Origin: Clostridia bacterium
Lineage (GTDB): Bacteria > Bacillota > Clostridia > Christensenellales > CAG-138
Length of the DNA: 32,712 nt
Assembly: GCA_017440405.1 (NCBI GenBank)
Contig: JAFSHG010000115.1
Location: 1-32,712 of the forward strand
Direction: 5' to 3'
Shown: positions 1-12,100 of the stretch, piece after piece
Numbering within the stretch: the stretch's first letter is position 1
How the letters are laid out: every line of letters starts with the position of its first letter
Translations under genes and position numbers: made by a program
The notes under the pieces: model-generated
What the model was told of the DNA's origin: nothing
Database searches by the model: none
Seen by the model: only the letters and a program-made list of their open reading frames with translations

Positions 1-1857
1 AAGCTGAGTTATTTCTGCTGCCGCTTTGAGTATCGCAACGGCATCTGCGGTGTTGATTTTACCGTCACCGTTTAAGTCGCCAAGGATTTTGTCGGGATTA
101 ACCGTGACTTCGCAATTTGCTGTAAATCCCCCGTCTTCGGTCGTAACGGTTATTGTCACTGTCCCCGCCGATATTGCAGTAACAAGTCCGTTCTCATCCA
201 CTGTTGCTATACTCTCATCGCTCGATTTCCATGTCACATTCTTGTTCGTTGCATCTTCGGGAGTTACCGTTGCGATGAGCTGTACTGTCTCGCCGATTTC
301 AAGTGTTGCTTCCGTTTTATCAAGGGTTACGCCTGTTACGGATACAGTGGAATCAAAAACCGTAACTTCGCAATTTGCGGTGAATCCTTTATTTTCGGTC
401 GTAACGGTTATTGTCACTGTCCCTGCCGATATTGCAGTAACAAGTCCGTTTTCATCCACTGTTGCTATACTCTCATCGCTCGATTTCCATGTCACATTCT
501 TGTTGGTTGCATCTTCGGGAATTACCGTTGCGATGAGCTGTACTGTCTCGCCGATTTCAAGTGTTGCTTCCGTCTTATCAAGGGTTACGCCTGTTACTGA
601 TACACCATTTGCATCAAAAGGATATGCGGGATAACCGTTCCATGTGGGTGTTGTCCAACCCTGTGTGCCGCTTGCGTAATATATGGTGAAGTCATAGGCA
701 CACCCTTCAAATACATCTTCTCCGAATGATGTGGGAGCATCTGAATAGAAGTATGCACTCTTCAGAGATTCGCAATAGAAAAACGCATAATCATCTATCG
801 TCTGCACATTCGGTATTTCTACGCTTGTCAGTGAGACGCAAGAAGAAAAAGCTTCCTTACCTATCGTCTGCACATTGGGCATTTCTACGCTCTCAAGGGA
901 GGTGCAAATTGCAATCGCACAATCACCTATCGTCTGTACATTGGGCATTTCTATGCTCATCAAGGATGTACAATGAGCGAGCGCCCAATCACCTATCGTC
1001 TGCACACTATCCGATATTGTTACATCATTAGCAGCTGATGGATATGTAACAAGCACGCTCTTATCTTTGTTATACAAGATGCCGCCTTCTGCCGAGTATT
1101 TTTCATTCTCTGAACTGATAATGAATGACGTCAGTGATCTGCAACCAATAAACGCCATATCACCTATCGTCTGTACATTCGGCATTTCTACACACTCAAG
1201 GACTTGGCAGTTAACAAATGCTCTTTCACCTATCGTCTGCGCATTTTCCATACCTACGCTCGTCAGGGATTTGCAACTTTCAAACGCACTATCACCTATC
1301 GTCCGGACGCTCGGCATTTCTACGCTTGTAACGGAATCGCAAGAGTAAAACGTACCAACGCCTACGCTCGTCGCTTGCGGCATTTCCACTGTGGTCAATG
1401 AAACGCAATCTTCAAACGCATACTCACCTATGCTCTGCACCTTCGGCATATTCACAGATTTCAGCTTGGTGACGCTGGACTCCTTTCCCCATCCTTCCTC
1501 TTGTGCAAACGCATATGCACCTACTGTTTCTACTGAAGGCATAGATACGGAGATAATTGTAGTGCAGTATTCAAAAGCCCTATCGCCTATGGCGGTTACG
1601 GGGAAACCTTCTATTGTTTCGGGAATTACAAGTTCGCCCTCAGGGGGAATTTCGTAGCCCGTAATGGTGACTTCGTCGCCCGTTATCTCGTATTCGAGGT
1701 TTTCATATGTGCCTTTTGCATCAGCTTCACAGCTTGCTTTTTCCTCTGTCTCAACACATACTGCCCTGTCTGTATTTTCCGCAAACACGGGACAGAACAT
1801 CTGCACAGACATCGCCAAAACCGTTAGAATGGCGATAAAATTCTTCTTGATTTTCAT
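1..1857 (-). CDS. Secreted BspA-type leucine-rich-repeat protein with two Big_2 domains and a dockerin (3' end outside window)
   Basis: The reading frame is open from the ATG at 1857 to the left edge, about 619 codons, so the C-terminus is missing. A signal peptide (MKIKKNFIAILTVLAMS, cleavage near VFA-EN) is followed by about eleven 23-residue repeats of the Treponema/BspA LRR_5 type, with a core like SVEMPNVQTIGDxAF. Then come two almost identical Ig-like Big_2 domains (about residues 418-585) and the first half of a type I dockerin (GDLNGDGKINTADAV). The start is set by GGGAGGAG just upstream and by the signal peptide; a longer frame from 1951 is untranslated leader. LRR_5 proteins are usually surface adhesins, and the dockerin implies attachment to a cohesin scaffold. 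It lies downstream of the lectin-dockerin gene, and its promoter region is a duplicate of that gene's. Domain calls are firm; the adhesin role is inferred. Confidence 0.9.
   Translation of the reverse strand, partial: MKIKKNFIAILTVLAMSVQMFCPVFAENTDRAVCVETEEKASCEADAKGTYENLEYEITGDEVTITGYEIPPEGELVIPETIEGFPVTAIGDRAFEYCTTIISVSMPSVETVGAYAFAQEEGWGKESSVTKLKSVNMPKVQSIGEYAFEDCVSLTTVEMPQATSVGVGTFYSCDSVTSVEMPSVRTIGDSAFESCKSLTSVGMENAQTIGERAFVNCQVLECVEMPNVQTIGDMAFIGCRSLTSFIISSENEKYSAEGGILYNKDKSVLVTYPSAANDVTISDSVQTIGDWALAHCTSLMSIEMPNVQTIGDCAIAICTSLESVEMPNVQTIGKEAFSSCVSLTSVEIPNVQTIDDYAFFYCESLKSAYFYSDAPTSFGEDVFEGCAYDFTIYYASGTQGWTTPTWNGYPAYPFDANGVSVTGVTLDKTEATLEIGETVQLIATVIPEDATNKNVTWKSSDESIATVDENGLVTAISAGTVTITVTTENKGFTANCEVTVFDSTVSVTGVTLDKTEATLEIGETVQLIATVTPEDATNKNVTWKSSDESIATVDENGLVTAISAGTVTITVTTEDGGFTANCEVTVNPDKILGDLNGDGKINTADAVAILKAAAEITQL
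101..606 (-). repeat. Two 258-bp tandem copies encoding Big_2 domains
   Basis: Positions 101-348 and 359-606 are near-identical direct copies with a period of 258 bp (86 residues). Each encodes an Ig-like Big_2 domain beginning VSVTGVTLDKTEATLEIGE. Only scattered base differences are visible, such as ATTCCC versus ACTCCC in the IPEDA/TPEDA codons. Confidence 0.85.
784..1465 (-). repeat. 69-bp LRR-coding tandem repeats
   Basis: Within the LRR gene the phrase cctatcgtctgcacatt-ggcatttcta recurs roughly every 69 bp on the plus strand. It encodes 23-residue leucine-rich repeats. Several units are nearly identical at the DNA level, which points to recent expansion or gene conversion. Confidence 0.85.
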
Positions 1858-1922
1858 TTTCTTTTCTCCTCCCAAATTTAATTTTAATTGTGCTTGAATA
1901 TATTGCCAATTTTGTTTTATTC

Positions 1923-1951
1923 ATTGTATCATTGCAAAGATTAAAAGTCAA
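1923..1951 (-). promoter_or_regulatory. Sigma-A promoter of the LRR-dockerin gene
   Basis: On the minus strand, TTGACT (1946-1951) and TACAAT (1923-1928) are separated by 17 bp and lie upstream of the start at 1857. The site sits inside a 115-bp block that is duplicated upstream of the neighbouring gene. Confidence 0.85.
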
Positions 1952-1996
1952 GCAGCTTTATCGCTTTATCTTTTTTGTAAATGCTCCGTCAAAAAC

Positions 1997-2029
1997 ACAA
2001 AAAAACCACCGAGTGTATCGGTGGTTTTG
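1997..2029 (-). terminator. Rho-independent terminator of the lectin-dockerin gene
   Basis: A CCACCGA / TCGGTGG stem with a 5-base loop is followed on the minus strand by a run of seven T. It lies just after the stop at 2056. The plus-strand side also has a short T tract, so it may work both ways. Confidence 0.85.
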
Positions 2030-2055
2030 TAATACAAACACTGTTAGCTTCTTCC

Positions 2056-3255
2056 TCAAAACTCAGTTATTATTCCTGCCGCATATTTGAGAATTGTCAC
2101 GGCATCTGCGGTATTCACCTTGTCGTCACGGTTTACATCTGCTGCAAGCATTTGTGTTTCATCAAGCTGAGTTATTTCTGCTGCCGCTTTGAGTATCGCA
2201 ACGGCATCTGCGGTGTTGATTTTACCGTCACCGTTTAAGTCGCCGAGATCAATTTCAGTTTCAACTGTGCCCCATTCGCAGATGTAGCCGTTATTTGATT
2301 TTGAATTGGTTGTATCATCCCATGTGCCAAATAAATAGCGTGTATCATTTGGCTTAGCAAAAATCTGGAGAAAGTCTCCGCTGCCATCTGGTTCACGGGG
2401 ACACCAGTTTGAATATGACCATGTTTCACCATTCGCCCAAGTCCAGTTCTCATTAACCTTTTTTCCACCGAGAAAATAGTTTTTTTCTGCTGCCGAATTT
2501 AAAAGATAGTTATATATGAAATCCTGTTCTTTTTTTGATGTAATTGTTGTTAAATATCCACCAAGTGAATGACAGTAATTCTCAGCGTCTGTCCACTTAT
2601 CAGCATGATCATATAACTTATAGTAATGCCCATTGAACTCAACTGCATCATCTGGAATTGCAGGCAATGATGGATTGCTCATACCACTTACTCTTGCGTT
2701 ACCAAATATAAAGGATGTGCCACCAGATTTGGCTTCATTATCATATACACTTATTCTTAATTTATTAATTCCCTTAATATCAATGTTAATGTCCTGAGTT
2801 TGCATATTAGGAAGCATGACCATTTTGAATAACGTAACTCCATCGCCTATTATTTCCAAAGTAGTATCAAAGTTTGTTTTGTTGTATGAACCATTTGAAA
2901 CAGTTATTTCGCCTACCAACGAAACTGCTGTGCCAGACAAGTCATATTCGTTCCAAACCCAACTTTTTTCATTTTTGTAATTCCAACGAGCAACCCAAAT
3001 TTCCAGTCCATGTGTATAGTTTATACCGTTTATACCAGTAGCACTGTTCCGTGTGCCGACTTTATTAATAAAACTGTCCCCTTCGTTACCAGAATATCTG
3101 TCAAAAGCAGATGGGGACAAATCTTCAAAATACACCTCTGAAGATGTTGATGTATCCTCTGACTTTGCCACTTCTGCCTTCACCTGTGTAACCAGCACTA
3201 ATGCCTGTGCAAGCATTAGCACTGCACACAAAAAGGTTGTGATTTTCTTATTCAT
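2056..3255 (-). CDS. Secreted NPCBM/C-type lectin protein with dockerin
   Basis: A 399-residue secreted protein. The signal peptide (MNKKITTFLCAVLMLAQALV, cleavage near VKA) is followed by an NPCBM-like carbohydrate-binding domain (about 37-189). A C-type lectin-like domain follows (about 202-327), with WTDAENYC, EPDGSGD, WDD and GYICEW in the usual order. A complete type I dockerin ends the protein (about 335-399), with calcium-loop segments DLNGDGKINTADAV and DVNRDDKVNTADAV. The start at 3255 is chosen because AGAAGGAG lies just upstream; an in-frame ATG at 3342 would put the signal peptide internally. Known domain roles suggest sugar or glycoprotein binding outside the cell, docked to a cohesin. 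No catalytic domain is visible, so it is probably a binding subunit rather than an enzyme. Its dockerin shares 81 identical bases with the LRR gene. Confidence 0.92.
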   Translation of the reverse strand: MNKKITTFLCAVLMLAQALVLVTQVKAEVAKSEDTSTSSEVYFEDLSPSAFDRYSGNEGDSFINKVGTRNSATGINGINYTHGLEIWVARWNYKNEKSWVWNEYDLSGTAVSLVGEITVSNGSYNKTNFDTTLEIIGDGVTLFKMVMLPNMQTQDINIDIKGINKLRISVYDNEAKSGGTSFIFGNARVSGMSNPSLPAIPDDAVEFNGHYYKLYDHADKWTDAENYCHSLGGYLTTITSKKEQDFIYNYLLNSAAEKNYFLGGKKVNENWTWANGETWSYSNWCPREPDGSGDFLQIFAKPNDTRYLFGTWDDTTNSKSNNGYICEWGTVETEIDLGDLNGDGKINTADAVAILKAAAEITQLDETQMLAADVNRDDKVNTADAVTILKYAAGIITEF

Positions 3256-3313
3256 TTTCGTTCTCCTTCTGAAATGTTTTAATTGTATTTTTCTTGGCAT
3301 TTTTGCCTTATTC

Positions 3314-3342
3314 ATTGTATCATTGCAAAGATTAAAAGTCAA
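3314..3342 (-). promoter_or_regulatory. Sigma-A promoter of the lectin-dockerin gene
   Basis: On the minus strand, TTGACT (3337-3342), a 17-bp spacer and TACAAT (3314-3319). It is identical to the promoter of the LRR-dockerin gene, so the two genes should share the same basal expression. Confidence 0.85.
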
Positions 3343-3387
3343 GCAGCTTTATCACTTTATCTTTTTTGTAAATGCTCCGTCAAAAAC

Positions 3388-3420
3388 ACAAAAAAACCAC
3401 CGAGTGTATCGGTGGTCTTG
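3388..3420 (-). terminator. Rho-independent terminator of nifJ
   Basis: Same CCACCGA/TCGGTGG stem and T7 tract as at 1997-2029, here about 25 bp after the nifJ stop. Confidence 0.8.
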
Positions 3421-3442
3421 TATAAACTGTCAGTATGAACTA

Positions 3443-6982
<3,540 letters not shown>

Positions 6983-7025
6983 CTATTTCATCCGACATAT
7001 CACAGTCGGCAAATATCCAACACTC

Positions 7026-7054
7026 ATTATAATATTTATACTTCCCTCTGTCAA
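7026..7054 (-). promoter_or_regulatory. Consensus sigma-A promoter of nifJ
   Basis: On the minus strand a perfect TTGACA (7049-7054) and TATAAT (7026-7031) are separated by 17 bp, fitting high constitutive expression of a central fermentation enzyme. Confidence 0.92.
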
Positions 7055-7203
7055 TCGTGACGGAAGCGTTTTTTGTATATAATAGTAGGAATTTCGACCA
7101 TTTTTTGATTGAACATTCAGCCTTCGCATCACGGCTTTGTACACACTTCATATACTATGCAATCTTGCACCTTGCATATATCATATCATACGGTGTTGAC
7201 TCA

Positions 7204-7238
7204 CAAAAAAAGCCTTCTCCCGTACGGAAAAAGGCTTT
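7204..7238 (-). terminator. Rho-independent terminator of pckA
   Basis: On the minus strand AAAGCCTT and AAGGCTT form a stem followed by T7, about 25 bp after the pckA stop. It separates pckA from nifJ. Confidence 0.88.
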
Positions 7239-7261
7239 GTAATTGTTGTTTTTCGTTTTAA

Positions 7262-8839
7262 TTATGCTTTGGGACCTGCATCCACGATGTTCTTGGGCAT
7301 CTTGTCGTACTTTTTGAAGTTTTCTACGAAACGCTTTGCCAAATCCTTTGCCTGCTTATCGTATGCTGCCTTATCTGCCCACATATCACGGGGTGAGAGA
7401 ACTTCATCGGGTACATTGGGGCATGTCTTTGGAACGTACACATTGAAGATGGGGTCGAGTACGAACTCTGACTTTTCAAGCTCGCCCGTGAGAGCTGCCG
7501 TTACCATTGCACGTGTGTACTTTATGCTCATGCGCTTGCCCACTCCGTAAGGACCGCCTGACCATCCGGTGTTGATGAGGTAAACATTTGAGCCGTGCTC
7601 GTCAATGCGCTTGCCCAACATTTCTGCATACTTGGAAGGATGCAGGGGCAAAAACGGTGCGCCGAAACATGTGGAGAATGTAGTCTGAGGCTCTTTTACG
7701 CCACGCTCTGTACCTGCAAGTTTGGATGTGTAGCCCGAAACAAAGTGGTACATTGCCATGTTCTTATCAAGCTTTGAGATGGGAGGCAACACGCCGAATG
7801 CATCAGCCGTCAAGAATATAACAGCCTTCGGATGTGCGCCCTTGGATGTCCCGGGAATTACACAGTTCGGTATGTACTCCACGGGGTATGCTGCACGAGT
7901 ATTCTCCGTGAGCTTGCGGTCTGTGTAGTCGGGCTTGCGTGTTTCGTCGTCCAGTATGACGTTCTCAACAAGTGTACCGAACTTCACTGCACCGTAAATT
8001 TCGGGTTCGTTTTCAGCCGAAAGGTCGATGCATTTTGCATAGCAGCCGCCCTCAAAGTTAAACACGCCGTCTTTGCTCCAACCGTGTTCGTCGTCACCTA
8101 TGAGGAATCTGTTGGGGTCAGCAGAGAGTGTGGTCTTGCCCGTACCCGAAAGACCGAAAAACAGTGCTGCATCGCCGTCTTTGCCTATGTTTGCGGAGCA
8201 ATGCATGGGGAACACATCCTTATGCGGCAGGAGGTAGTTCATAACGGAGAAAACACTCTTTTTAATCTCGCCCGAATATCTGCTTGCAGCTATGAGAACC
8301 ATTTTCTTTTCAAAGTCCACTATGATAGCAGCTTCGCTGTTTGTGCCGTCAAGCTCGGGAATGGTGTTCATGCCGGGTGCGCATATTACCGTGAAACCGG
8401 GAACAAAGTTCTGCAATTCTTCCTTTGACGGACGAATGAAAGCCTGTGTTGCGAAAAGACATGAGCTTGCAAGTTCACAAACCACACGGATGGGGAGTGC
8501 ATAGTTCTTATCTGCACCTGCATATCCCTCAAACACATACAAATCTCTGTTTTGGAGATAGCTCGTGAGACGTGTGAAAATCTTATCTGCCTTTTCACGT
8601 GTAATGGGAACATTCACCTTGCCCCAATCTATTTCATCATGTATTTCGGGATAATCCACCACGAATCTGTCATCGGGTGATCTTCCCGTGTACTTTCCTG
8701 TCTCCACAACCAATGCGCCTGTATCGGAAAGTATACCCTCGCCGTTCTTGATTGCAAATTCTACTAATTTAGCGGGTGTAAGGTTTGCATACACCTCTTT
8801 GGGTGATACGATTCCGAGAGCTTCAATCTTGCTTTTCAT
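7262..8839 (-). CDS. pckA: Phosphoenolpyruvate carboxykinase (ATP)
   Basis: A 525-residue ATP-type PEPCK, usual family length. It interconverts oxaloacetate + ATP and PEP + CO2 + ADP; in fermenters it often runs toward oxaloacetate to make succinate or aspartate. Diagnostic motifs are GRSPDDRF near the N-terminus, the P-loop GLSGTGKTTLS (about 228-238), the kinase-2 motif LIGDDEHGW, and a C-terminal NTGWSGGPYGVGKR. Two ATGs lie two codons apart. The second (8839) is preferred because AAGGAG sits 8 bases before it but only 2 before the first (8845). Promoter and terminator are both visible. Confidence 0.97.
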   Translation of the reverse strand: MKSKIEALGIVSPKEVYANLTPAKLVEFAIKNGEGILSDTGALVVETGKYTGRSPDDRFVVDYPEIHDEIDWGKVNVPITREKADKIFTRLTSYLQNRDLYVFEGYAGADKNYALPIRVVCELASSCLFATQAFIRPSKEELQNFVPGFTVICAPGMNTIPELDGTNSEAAIIVDFEKKMVLIAASRYSGEIKKSVFSVMNYLLPHKDVFPMHCSANIGKDGDAALFFGLSGTGKTTLSADPNRFLIGDDEHGWSKDGVFNFEGGCYAKCIDLSAENEPEIYGAVKFGTLVENVILDDETRKPDYTDRKLTENTRAAYPVEYIPNCVIPGTSKGAHPKAVIFLTADAFGVLPPISKLDKNMAMYHFVSGYTSKLAGTERGVKEPQTTFSTCFGAPFLPLHPSKYAEMLGKRIDEHGSNVYLINTGWSGGPYGVGKRMSIKYTRAMVTAALTGELEKSEFVLDPIFNVYVPKTCPNVPDEVLSPRDMWADKAAYDKQAKDLAKRFVENFKKYDKMPKNIVDAGPKA

Positions 8840-8887
8840 TATCATTTCTCCTTAACATATATGTGTTACACGCTGTCGTGCACTGTC

Positions 8888-8916
8888 ATTATATTCCTGT
8901 TCTCATCCTTTTTCAA
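8888..8916 (-). promoter_or_regulatory. Sigma-A promoter of pckA
   Basis: On the minus strand TTGAAA (8911-8916), a 17-bp spacer and TATAAT (8888-8893), giving a 5' leader of about 40 bases. Confidence 0.88.
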
Positions 8917-9090
8917 TGCTATTTTGCCCAAAAAACGATTTATAATCAATTATATACAAACATTCACGGCAAAAAAGCAACCGAATACCATGCATCCCCA
9001 CCTCATATCTTATCTTTTTTCCTCAACACCGTATGTTCTGCAAGTACAGCATAAAATGCCGTTGTATGGCATGTTTTTGACACTTTACCC

Positions 9091-9120
9091 TTGACAATGG
9101 GGTGCGTGAGATTATATAAT
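9091..9120 (+). promoter_or_regulatory. Sigma-A promoter of the subtilase-cohesin gene
   Basis: TTGACA (9091-9096), an 18-bp spacer and TATAAT (9115-9120), about 38 bp before the ATG at 9159. The rest of the divergent pckA/subtilase gap (8917-9090) holds only an intergenic motif at 9015-9035. Confidence 0.9.
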
Positions 9121-9138
9121 GTATAAGTAAATTTATAC
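9121..9138 (+). promoter_or_regulatory. Inverted repeat at the transcription start of the subtilase gene
   Basis: GTATAA and TTATAC flank a short spacer immediately after the -10 box. The position suits an operator or a short 5' hairpin, but no regulator is identified. Confidence 0.3.
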
Positions 9139-9158
9139 TCTACTTCACAGGGGGAAAC

Positions 9159-12100
9159 ATGAACAAGAATTTGTGGAAAAACTTTTTAGCCTGCTTTATG
9201 GCAGCCTTCATGCTCATTTGTGCACTTTCGGGTGTGTCGCTCGCTTTCACGGGTGAGCCTGAAAATGAAGGATACACCATAACTCAGACTCCCGAAGTCA
9301 CCATAACGGACAGACAGGTAAATGACAAAGTTCTCACAGAACCCGAAAATGAGCTCACCTACTCGGACGATGAAGTGGTGACATTCATAGTGGAACTGGA
9401 ATCCGACGCCGTAATGGATACACACGGCACGGTGATGACGGACAAGTACAGCAAGACAGAGGGCAATCCCTCGGGCATAAGACGCCTCACCAGAAAGGGC
9501 GAACAGCTCCGTGATGCTGCTTTGTCGGAGCAGGAATACACCAAAAAATGCATCGAAGTAAAAATTGATGACAGCATTGACGTGCGATATAATTTCACAC
9601 TGCTCATAAATGCTTTTTCATTTGACGCTCCCTACGGTGCATATGAGAAAATCACAAAAATTTCGGGCGTAAAGAGTGTAAGCGTAGCACCCGAGTTTTT
9701 CATACCGAAAACCGAGCATTCAACGGACGCATTTTATCCGTCCATGTATGCAGCAGGAGATATGGTATCTCTCACAGGCGCATGGGACTTGGGCTATGAC
9801 GGAAGCGGCACTTTGGTTTCTGTTATAGACTCGGGATTATATGCAGAACATGAGGCATTTTCCACTGCCCCCAAAAAATTAAAATACACCAAAGACGATA
9901 TGGCTGCCATGCTTGCAAGCAACGAATTGCAGGCAGAAAAACTCATGGCAGAAGCAGGTAATACGCTCTCAACCGACAGCGTGTATTATAATGATAAAGT
10001 CATATTTAAGTTTGATTACAGCGGAGTGGATACCGATGTGGGTCACGGCGGATATTCAGACAGCACGGACCACGGCACACATGTTTCCGGCATTGCAGTT
10101 GCAGCACCTCAGGAAGTTGCAAACGGTTTGGATGGCACGTATTGCAGAGGCATGGCACCCGAGGCACAGTTGGCAGCCATGAAAGTTTTCTCGGACCACA
10201 ATTCGGGCGCAAGCTGGGATACTATTATAGCCGCAGTTGAAGACAGTGTGTACATAGGCGCAGATGTCATAAACCTGAGCTTGGGTTCTCCCTCAGGCTT
10301 CCCCGTACAGGAGGAGCAGTACTCAAAGATTTACGACATACTGGATGAAAACGGCGTGTCCATAATGGCAGCGGCAGGAAACGACACAAGTTCTGCTTAT
10401 GACAGCACTTGGGGTACAAACTTCCCCACCACACTCAATGCGGACAGCGGTATAGTAAACTCCCCCGCTACATTCTCCGATTCACTTTCCGTAGCTGCTG
10501 TGTACAACACACACAAATACTACACCGATTACATCAGCATAGGCGGTGTGGCATACGGCTACACGGACAGCGCACTTGAACTGGGCAACAGAGAAGACCT
10601 GCTCATAGGAAAAGCTCTGGGCGGTCAAACATTGGAACTGGTGGAAGTGCCTGGCTACGGTACAGCGGATGACTATGTGAATGTGGATGTAAAAGGCAAA
10701 GCCGCATTCGTAATTCGTGGCAACGGCTCTTTTGCAGACAAGATGACAAATGCCGCAAACAACGGTGCCATTGCCATGGTGGTATACGACAGCAAAGAAA
10801 ATAATCTGCTCACAAACATGCAGATTGACAATCCCGTAATCCCTGCCGTATTTATCTCACATAACAACGGACTTGAAATACTCAAATGCCTGCAAAGCGG
10901 CGATAACAAGTTATACATATCCGACGGAAGCGGCGCAATAACCGCAATGTCAAACGCCGGCGTGCCTGCATCATTTTCGAGTTGGGGACCTCTGTGCAAC
11001 CTCGCCATAAAGCCCGAAATTTCAGCACCGGGCGGAAACATCATGTCATCAGTGGACCCTGTACTCACGGGTGCAGGTCAGCTGTACGGTTCCATGAGCG
11101 GTACATCCATGGCAACACCTGCCCTTTCGGGTGCAACCGTTATTATGCGTCAGTATGTTGAGGAAAAATATCCCGATAAGACAGCTCAGCAGAAAGTAGA
11201 GCTTATAAACACGCTGCTCATGTGTACGGCAGTACCCTTGCGTGACGCAAACGGAGTGGAGTACTCCGTGAGAAAGCAGGGTGCAGGTATGATAAATGTG
11301 CAAAATGCACTCATAACACCTGCAATACTCACGGTGGATAACTGTGTAAGACCCAAACTCGAACTCGGTGACGACCCCACACGTTCAGGCGTATATACCT
11401 TGAAGTACAACGTGGTAAATATGGGCGACACGGAGCTTACATATAAGATTGAACCCGGTATGCAGACGGGCGGTTATACTTGGGTGGACCAGGGAACACG
11501 AGCCGCATATGTGTCCACTTTGGAAAACAAACAGCTCACGGACAGCATGACATACACCACAAATCACGAGAATGACACCGTAAAAGTTGCCCCGGGCGCA
11601 ACGGTGGGAATCGAAGTGGTTATGACTTTGGACGCATCCGTACATGAACTCATGGCAGAGATATACCCCTATGGCGGATACATAGAGGGATTCTGTTATT
11701 TGCGCAGTGTGGCAGATGCAGAAGGTGCGGTATATCCCGACCTCTCCATGTGCTATCTTGCATTTTACGGCGATTGGAGCGAAGTACCCGTAGTAGACCA
11801 GAGCTTCTACTATGACACACCCGACAAGCAGCTCGGTATGATGGCGTATCCGAACCTTTTGGGTTCAAAACATAAGGCTACCTATTTTGAGGTAGGCCCG
11901 AACCCCTATTTTGACGGCACAGAGGATGAGTCTGTAACGGCAAACTTCACATTCTTAGCAGACAGATGCAGCATCTCCCCTGCAAATAAAGACAGATATT
12001 ACGACGCTGTGGATATCATGTACACGGGCATAATGCGTAACCTCAGTCTGTTCTATTACAGAGTGCTTGACGCAGAAAGCGGAGAACTCCTGTATGAGAG

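Larger units (their letters stand above)
1917..2031. repeat. Terminator-promoter cassette, copy 1
   Basis: This 115-bp block matches 3308-3422 with only two visible differences (1963 G versus 3354 A; 2025 T versus 3416 C). It contains a terminator for the gene before it and the promoter for the gene after it. Confidence 0.95.
3308..3422. repeat. Terminator-promoter cassette, copy 2
   Basis: Second copy of the 115-bp block, lying between nifJ and the lectin-dockerin gene. Here the hairpin ends nifJ and the promoter drives the dockerin gene. The exact terminator-to-promoter boundaries suggest a tandem duplication that carried the intergenic region with it. Confidence 0.95.

Noticed and set aside
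26..634. Plus-strand 202-codon frame with duplicated halves
   Set aside because: Antisense of the two Big_2 domains.
726..1401. Plus-strand frames with internal repeats (HLSSAHWAFL, SPIVCTFGI)
   Set aside because: Antisense shadows of the LRR repeats; the minus-strand frame has a signal peptide, ribosome site, promoter and known domains.
784..1465. Regular repeats that could look like a CRISPR array
   Set aside because: The 69-bp units are contiguous, in frame and encode leucine-rich repeats; there are no unique spacers and no cas genes.
3256..3342. Longer N-terminus for the lectin-dockerin protein
   Set aside because: The extension would read through the promoter -10 region and the ribosome site and bury the signal peptide. 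The same peptide appears upstream of the LRR gene only because the cassette is duplicated.
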